DNA of 64,000 bases. It comes from Azospirillum sp. B510. GTDB taxonomy: Bacteria; Pseudomonadota; Alphaproteobacteria; Azospirillales; Azospirillaceae. A model generated the notes under the pieces. It did no database searches. It was not told where the DNA came from and saw only the letters and a program-made list of their open reading frames with translations. Positions 59,244 through 64,000 of the stretch are shown piece after piece. The DNA lies in the NCBI RefSeq assembly GCF_000010725.1, contig NC_013857.1, positions 614,001 through 678,000 of the forward strand, read 5' to 3'. How positions within the stretch are numbered: position 1 is the first letter of the stretch; every line of letters begins with the position of its first letter. Both the position numbers and the translations under genes were made by a program.

Positions 59244-60233
59244 CTAGTCCCGGCAGCCCATCACCGCAAACTGGTCACAAGCCCCCCGCGTTTCGGACAG
59301 AAGTGCCGCCGCCACCGCCGCCACCCGGTCCTCGCCGATGCCGTCCATCAGGCCGCGGGCGTTCGGATCGGCGGCGACGCGGGCCAGCAGCTCGGGCTGG
59401 GGGACCTCGCTGACCACCACCCGCCCATGCGGCCCCCAGGGACCATAGATCGCGGGATAGCCGGGGCCGAACAGCCCGACCGTCGGCACCCCGGCCGCCG
59501 CCGCGATGTGCATCAGCCCGCTGTCGTTGCCGACATAGAGGGCCGCCCGGTCCAGGCAGGCGGCGGCGGCCATCGGATCGGTGCGTCCGGTCAGATCGAT
59601 GGCCTTGGCTCCCAACGCCTCCAGCACGGGCCGTGCCCGCTCCCGTTCCGGTCCGGCGGCGAGCACCGCCACCGGCCGCCCCTCCAGCGGCCCGCCCCGC
59701 CCGGTCAGGCGCAGGGCCAGCCGGGCGAAACGGTCGGCTGGCCATTCCTTGCCCAGCCAGTTGGCGGTCGGTCCGATGGCGAGGAAAGGTCCGGGGCCGG
59801 CGGGGATCAGGGCGTCGGCCCGCGCCCGCGCCGCGGCGTCGATCCACAGGCGTGGGGCCGGCGGCGGCGACAGGCCCAGCAGGGCGGCGTTCTCCTCCAC
59901 CTTGTGCATCGGGTGTGCGGCCTTGGCGTGAAAGACCCGGCGGCGGGCCGGCACCAGCCGTCCGACGGCCGAATTGCGCAGATCGACCACCAGATCCCAA
60001 CGCGTGCCGACACAGTCCAGCCACAGCCGCAGCCAGTGCCGCGCATAGGAACGCTTGGCCAGTGGAATCACCCGCTCCAGCCCAGGAACCGCGCGGAACA
60101 GCGGCGCCGGCAACGGCCCGCAGGCGATGGTCAGCCGCCCACCCGGATAGGCCTCGGTCAGATGGCCGAGCAGCCCGGTCGACAGCACCGCATCGCCCAA
60201 CCGGTTGGAGGTGATGAAGAGGATGCGGCTCAT
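59244..60233 (-). CDS. GT9-family glycosyltransferase (heptosyltransferase-like)
   Basis: 329 residues, GT-B fold. Opens ILFITSNRLGDAVLSTGLL; C-terminal nucleotide-binding region is AALYVGNDSGLMHIAAAAGVPTVGLFGPG, which is diagnostic for ADP-heptose:LPS heptosyltransferases. It probably adds a sugar to the LPS core at the inner membrane. The start overlaps the LptF stop (ATGA), so it is translationally coupled to an LPS exporter gene. Confidence 0.93.
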   Translation of the reverse strand: MSRILFITSNRLGDAVLSTGLLGHLTEAYPGGRLTIACGPLPAPLFRAVPGLERVIPLAKRSYARHWLRLWLDCVGTRWDLVVDLRNSAVGRLVPARRRVFHAKAAHPMHKVEENAALLGLSPPPAPRLWIDAAARARADALIPAGPGPFLAIGPTANWLGKEWPADRFARLALRLTGRGGPLEGRPVAVLAAGPERERARPVLEALGAKAIDLTGRTDPMAAAACLDRAALYVGNDSGLMHIAAAAGVPTVGLFGPGYPAIYGPWGPHGRVVVSEVPQPELLARVAADPNARGLMDGIGEDRVAAVAAALLSETRGACDQFAVMGCRD

Positions 60234-61387
60234 GACGCCTGCCCGGCGGACGCCCCATTCCCGGATGCGCCCGCGTCGGCTTCCTCCCGCCGGCGTCCGG
60301 GCCGCAGGCTCAGCCCCCGCGACATCACCCACAGGGCCGGCAGCAGCGCCACCACCGGCATGGCATACATCAGGGGCACGAAGACGGTCGCCTTGCCGGC
60401 CAGGCTGGTCAGCCCCAACGCCCCGGCCTGCAACCCCATCACCAGCAGCACGGCGATGGTGACGCGGGAGGACTGGCCGCGCCGGTTGAACTCGCCCGAC
60501 AACAGCGCCGACAGCGCCACCAACGCGAAGGTCAGGGCCAGCAGCGGCGAGGAGAAGCGATGGTGCAGTTCGGCGATCAGGCCGCGGCGCATGCGGTCGT
60601 CCTGGGCCGGGACATTGCCCGACATCAGGTCCTCCGTCGAGCGTTCGCGGGCGTCGGGCCAGCGATCCGCCGCCTGCGGCGCCACCGCCTTCAGATCGAC
60701 GGCATAGCGTTCGAAGAACAGCTGCGACAGCCGGTTGGTCTTGCGGTCCAGCTCCTGCCGGTTGCCGTCATAGACGACGAAGCGGGTGCCGTCCGCCCCG
60801 GTCTGCATCAGCGCGCGGTCACCCATGATCGTCACCGGCTTGTCCGGCTGGCGGCCGTCATGGATCAGCACCTTGTGCAGGTTGCCGTCGCTGTCGCGGT
60901 CGCGCAGGAAGACGCTGAACCGGTCGCCGACCTCGTTGAACACCCCTTCGCGCAGGAACAGCTGCGAATAATCGCTGCGCACGGCGTATTCCATCCGCAC
61001 CAGCTCGCGGTGGGCGGCCGGGGTGATCCAGACATTCAGCACGAGGACGATGGCCATCACCGCCACCGCCAGCACCAGCGCCGGCGTCGACAGCGAGAAG
61101 GGGCCGACGCCCGCCGCGCGCATCACCACCAGTTCGCTGTCGGTCGTCATCTTGTTGTAGGTGAACAGGATGGCTCCCACCAGCGCCAGCGGCAGCACGA
61201 CGCCGAGGAAGGTCGGCACGGTCAGCAGCAGCAGCCACAGGAACATGCCCATCGGCGCGCCGGCGCTGACCACGATCTCGATCAGGCGCAGCGACTGGCT
61301 GAGCCAGATGGTCAGCGTCAGGCCCGCCGTTGAATAGAGCGTGGCGATCAGCAGGTTGCGGAACAGGTACCGTTGCAGTCGGTTCAT
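60230..61387 (-). CDS. lptF: LPS export permease LptF
   Basis: 385 residues. Inner-membrane subunit of the LptB2FG exporter moving LPS to the outer membrane. Six helices: four near the N-terminus (RNLLIATLYSTAGLTLTIWL, WLLLLTVPTFLGVVLPLALV and others), a periplasmic beta-jellyroll-like region (about 130-265) and two or three helices at the end. The partner lptG is not adjacent; instead a GT9 gene overlaps the 3' end. A Pro/Arg-rich tail ends the protein. Confidence 0.9.
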   Translation of the reverse strand: MNRLQRYLFRNLLIATLYSTAGLTLTIWLSQSLRLIEIVVSAGAPMGMFLWLLLLTVPTFLGVVLPLALVGAILFTYNKMTTDSELVVMRAAGVGPFSLSTPALVLAVAVMAIVLVLNVWITPAAHRELVRMEYAVRSDYSQLFLREGVFNEVGDRFSVFLRDRDSDGNLHKVLIHDGRQPDKPVTIMGDRALMQTGADGTRFVVYDGNRQELDRKTNRLSQLFFERYAVDLKAVAPQAADRWPDARERSTEDLMSGNVPAQDDRMRRGLIAELHHRFSSPLLALTFALVALSALLSGEFNRRGQSSRVTIAVLLVMGLQAGALGLTSLAGKATVFVPLMYAMPVVALLPALWVMSRGLSLRPGRRREEADAGASGNGASAGQAS

Positions 61388-61548
61388 GGAAATTTGCCGG
61401 GGCTGTATATGGCCGGCAAGCTGACCGTCCCGGCCCGCCGGGTCAAGTGTTGAAAAAACGCAGGCGCGGACAGGGGGCCCTCATCATCCCTCCGCCGCCT
61501 TCGGGGCGCCGTTCGGGAAAGCGCTGGCGCCCGTCCACGCCAACCGGT

Positions 61549-63726
61549 ATGACGGTCGACATGGCGACGATCCAGGAAGCGATGGCTGCCGCGGTGGCCC
61601 ACCATCAGGCCGGCCGGCTTGCCGAGGCGGCGGCCCTTTACCATGCCGTGCTGGACGCCCTGCCGGGCCATGCCGACGCCGCCCATCTGCTGGGCGTGGT
61701 CCATCTTCAGTCGGGCCAGCCGGACCGCGCGGTAAAGTTGATAAAATCCGCCATTCATCACAACCATAGGGTTGCGGACTATCACGACAATCTCGGCAGC
61801 GCCCTGAAGATGCTCGGCCGGCTGGAGGAGGCGGTCAGCGCCCACCGGCAGGCGATCCGCCTGCGGCCGGACTTCGCCCAGGCGCTCTACAATCTGGGAA
61901 ACGCGCTGGAGGCGTCCGGACGATTGGAGGAGGCGGCGACCGCCTTCCGGCAGGCCGCGGCCCGGCGGCCCGGCTATGCCCGCGCCCGCTTCAACCTCGG
62001 CAATGTGCTGGCGGCACTCGGCCGCCGGGCGGAGGCGGACGACGCCTATCGCGCCGCCCTGGCCGACGATCCTGAATTCGTCGAGGTGCATGCCAACCGC
62101 GGCTCGCTGCTGCTGACGCTCGATCGGCCACGGGACGCGGCGGCGGCACTTGCCCGCGCGCTGGCGCTGCGCCCCGATCATGCCCCGGCGCTGTCCAACC
62201 TCGCCGTGGCCCGGCTGGCGCTGGGCGACCGCGATGGGGCGGAACTTGCGGCCCGCCAAGCGGTCGTCACCCGCCCGGATCTGGCCGATTGCCTGCTGCG
62301 CCTGGGGGAAGTGCTCCAGCGCGCCGACCGGCTGGGAGCGGCGGCCGATGCCTACCGCGCGGCGCTGGCCTGGAACCCGGCGCTGGCGGAGGCCCACGCC
62401 AACCTCGCCCTGGTCCGCCAGGGCCAGGGGCTGCTCGACGCCGCGGATCAGGGGAACCGTCGGGCACTGGCGCTCGACCCCACACTGGCGGATGTGCGCT
62501 CCAACCTCGCCTATCTCCAGCTTTTCCGGCCAGGGGTGACGGCGGCGGCGGCGCTGGAGGCGCACCGCGATTGGGACAGGGTTCATGGCATCCCCCACCG
62601 TGGCCGCTGGGTGAAGCCCGGCAAGCCATCGGCCTCCAAGGGCCCGCTGACCGTCGCCATCCTGTCCGGCGATTTCCGCCGCCACCCCGCCGGCCTGTTC
62701 GCCATCCGCACGGTGGAGGCGCTGCCCGGCCAGGACATCCGCCTGCTGCTCTATGCCAACCAGAGTGAATCCGATGACGTGACCGAGCGCTTCCGCAAGG
62801 CGGCGGCGCGCTGGACACCGGTCGCCGGCCTGTCGGATGCCGATGTCGCCGCGCGGATCCGCCAGGACCGGCCCGACATCCTCATCGATCTCGCCGGGCA
62901 CAACGCCCATGGCAGGCCCGGCGTGTTCGCGCGCAAGCCGGCGGCGTTGCAGGTGGCGTGGTCGGGCTACATGGCGACCACCGGCCTCGCCGCCATGGAT
63001 GCGCTGGTCGCCGACCGTCACCATGTTCCGGAAGGGATGGAGCGTTTCTACGCCGAGCGGGTTCTGCGCATGCCCGACGCCTTCATCGCCTACGATCCGC
63101 CGGGCGACGGGGACGCCCTGCCGCTGACGCCGCCGCCCAGCCTGTCCGGCAAGCCGGTCACCTTCGGCAGCTTCAACATCCTGACCAAGCTGAACGACGA
63201 TGTGCTGGCGGCCTGGGCGGCGATCCTCAACCGGATGCCCGACGCGCGCCTGCTGATGAAGACCAAGGCGCTGTCCTGTCCGGTCACAGCCGCCCTGTGG
63301 CGATGCCGGCTGACCGCCGCCGGCATCGCGGAGGACCGGGTAACGATGGTCGGGGCGACCAACAGCCTGGACCATATGCGCTGGTGCGCGTCGGTCGATG
63401 TGGCGCTCGACCCCTTCCCCTTCTCCGGCAGCACCACGACGCTGGAGACGCTGTGGATGGGAGTTCCGGTCATCACCCTGCCGGGAGAGACCTTCTCCAG
63501 CCGCCACTCGCTGGCCTTCCTGACCGTGGCCGGGGTGGCGGACTGCGTCGCCACCGACCCGGCCGATTATGTGGACCGTGCCGTCGCCTGGGCGTCCGAG
63601 CCGCAGCGGCTGGCGGATCTGCGCCGCGGCCTGCGAAGCCGCATGGCGAACGGGCCGCTGTGCGACGGCGAAAGGCTGGCCACGGCTCTGGCGGCGGAAC
63701 TGCGGGCTCTCGCTCCATCCCTCTGA
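61549..63726 (+). CDS. TPR protein with O-GlcNAc-transferase-like (GT41) domain
   Basis: 725 residues. Residues 1-350 are about nine TPRs (YHDNLGSALKMLGRLEEAV, ALYNLGNALEASGRLEEAA); 380-720 match the GT41/SPINDLY catalytic region: ILIDLAGHNAHGRPGVFARKP, VAWSGYMATTGLAAMDALVAD, PVTFGSFNILTKLND, the FSGSTTTLETLWMGVPVITLPG block and SSRHSLAF. Bacterial members often glycosylate surface proteins or flagellin, but the target here is unknown. The ATG at 61549 is chosen on homology; 61561 is an alternative, and neither has a good ribosome binding site. Divergent from lptF. Confidence 0.9.
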   Translation: MTVDMATIQEAMAAAVAHHQAGRLAEAAALYHAVLDALPGHADAAHLLGVVHLQSGQPDRAVKLIKSAIHHNHRVADYHDNLGSALKMLGRLEEAVSAHRQAIRLRPDFAQALYNLGNALEASGRLEEAATAFRQAAARRPGYARARFNLGNVLAALGRRAEADDAYRAALADDPEFVEVHANRGSLLLTLDRPRDAAAALARALALRPDHAPALSNLAVARLALGDRDGAELAARQAVVTRPDLADCLLRLGEVLQRADRLGAAADAYRAALAWNPALAEAHANLALVRQGQGLLDAADQGNRRALALDPTLADVRSNLAYLQLFRPGVTAAAALEAHRDWDRVHGIPHRGRWVKPGKPSASKGPLTVAILSGDFRRHPAGLFAIRTVEALPGQDIRLLLYANQSESDDVTERFRKAAARWTPVAGLSDADVAARIRQDRPDILIDLAGHNAHGRPGVFARKPAALQVAWSGYMATTGLAAMDALVADRHHVPEGMERFYAERVLRMPDAFIAYDPPGDGDALPLTPPPSLSGKPVTFGSFNILTKLNDDVLAAWAAILNRMPDARLLMKTKALSCPVTAALWRCRLTAAGIAEDRVTMVGATNSLDHMRWCASVDVALDPFPFSGSTTTLETLWMGVPVITLPGETFSSRHSLAFLTVAGVADCVATDPADYVDRAVAWASEPQRLADLRRGLRSRMANGPLCDGERLATALAAELRALAPSL

Positions 63727-63753
63727 TCCCCAGCCCGTGATGACCCGCTGACA

Positions 63754-63774
63754 CCCCCCAGGAAAGCCGGGGGG
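63754..63774 (+). terminator. Possible stem-loop after the GT41 gene
   Basis: CCCCCC (63754-63759) can pair with GGGGGG (63769-63774), with an inner GG-CC extension across a single bulged A. There is no T-run. Confidence 0.35.
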
Positions 63775-63845
63775 AACCAACCCGCCGGCACCGCCGTTGA
63801 CCGTGGGGACTCCTTACCAGGCCCACAGACGCGGGATTTCGGCGC

Positions 63846-64000
63846 ATGCACAGCTCCACACGGCTCGCCCTCATGCTTTCCGCGACGGTCGCCGTCCTGC
63901 CGCTCGCCGGCTGCGGCGATCAGGCGACGCTCCCGGTGTCGGCCGGCACCGGCCCCAATCCGACCCTGCCGGAACCGAAATCCTCGCTGATCCCGACAGT
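63846..64000 (+). CDS. Sorbosone dehydrogenase-like lipoprotein (3' end outside window)
   Basis: N-terminal 51 residues only. A signal peptide ending in the lipobox LAGC (Cys near residue 22), then GDQATLPVSAGTGPNPTLPEP and SSLIPTV, which resembles the start of PQQ-dependent glucose/sorbosone dehydrogenase family lipoproteins. The gene runs past the end of the window, so the catalytic domain is not seen and the assignment rests on this leader alone. Confidence 0.6.
   Translation, partial: MHSSTRLALMLSATVAVLPLAGCGDQATLPVSAGTGPNPTLPEPKSSLIPT

Overview
This 64 kb window is chromosomal DNA, rich in G and C, from an alphaproteobacterium. The most likely source is an Azospirillum-type member of the Rhodospirillales. 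That rests on the gene mix: a petABC cytochrome bc1 operon, HemF, a CPA1 antiporter with a cyclic-nucleotide domain, a cellulose operon of the rhizobial (bcsN/TPR) type, FlaF, CheB-CheR-PAS fusions and HisKA_2 sensor kinases. The assignment comes from protein features read by eye, not from a database search. I found no rRNA, tRNA or CRISPR array.

Layout. 1-14 kb: the end of an autotransporter, a DUF924 protein, petABC (minus strand, with a clear terminator), trmL-hemF, a SpoIIE-type phosphatase whose upstream region carries an intact ISAs1-family IS, two small unknown genes, and a wrbA-yqjG quinone-reductase pair divergent from a LysR regulator. 14-23 kb: a folate operon (SDR-pabB-pabC-GyrI-like), clpB, a Tat-exported beta-carbonic anhydrase, a winged-helix protein ending in a GQNSV minisatellite, and a second LysR regulator. 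23-36 kb: the antiporter, a DMT exporter, a DsbA-like protein, a GMC oxidoreductase, and a 2-oxoacid (indolepyruvate) ferredoxin oxidoreductase gene. That last gene is broken twice, by a 1-nt deletion and by an intact IS21-family element with a 6-bp target duplication.

36-46 kb: the minus-strand cellulose operon bcsA-bcsB-bcsZ-TPR(BcsK-like)-bcsN, tightly overlapped, followed by a TPR/glycosyltransferase gene that may belong to it. Its promoter region carries a strong -10 box, a direct repeat one helical turn apart and an AT-rich dyad. 46-56 kb: an auxin-efflux-type carrier, OsmC and nitroreductase genes, then a signalling block made of a CHASE3-HisKA_2 kinase plus single-domain response regulator, and a CheB-CheR-PAS fusion translationally coupled to a PAS hybrid kinase. 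56-64 kb: glutamine-dependent NAD synthetase, FlaF, a GT9 glycosyltransferase coupled to LptF, a TPR/GT41 (O-GlcNAc-transferase-like) protein, and the start of a sorbosone-dehydrogenase-type lipoprotein.

I do not see a clearly new defence or mobile system. The points most worth following are the doubly inactivated oxidoreductase, the two clean IS insertions with intact target duplications, the phosphatase lacking a metal-binding Asp, the cellulose promoter, the paralogous TPR-glycosyltransferases, and the CheBR/hybrid-kinase promoter with an overlapping dyad.
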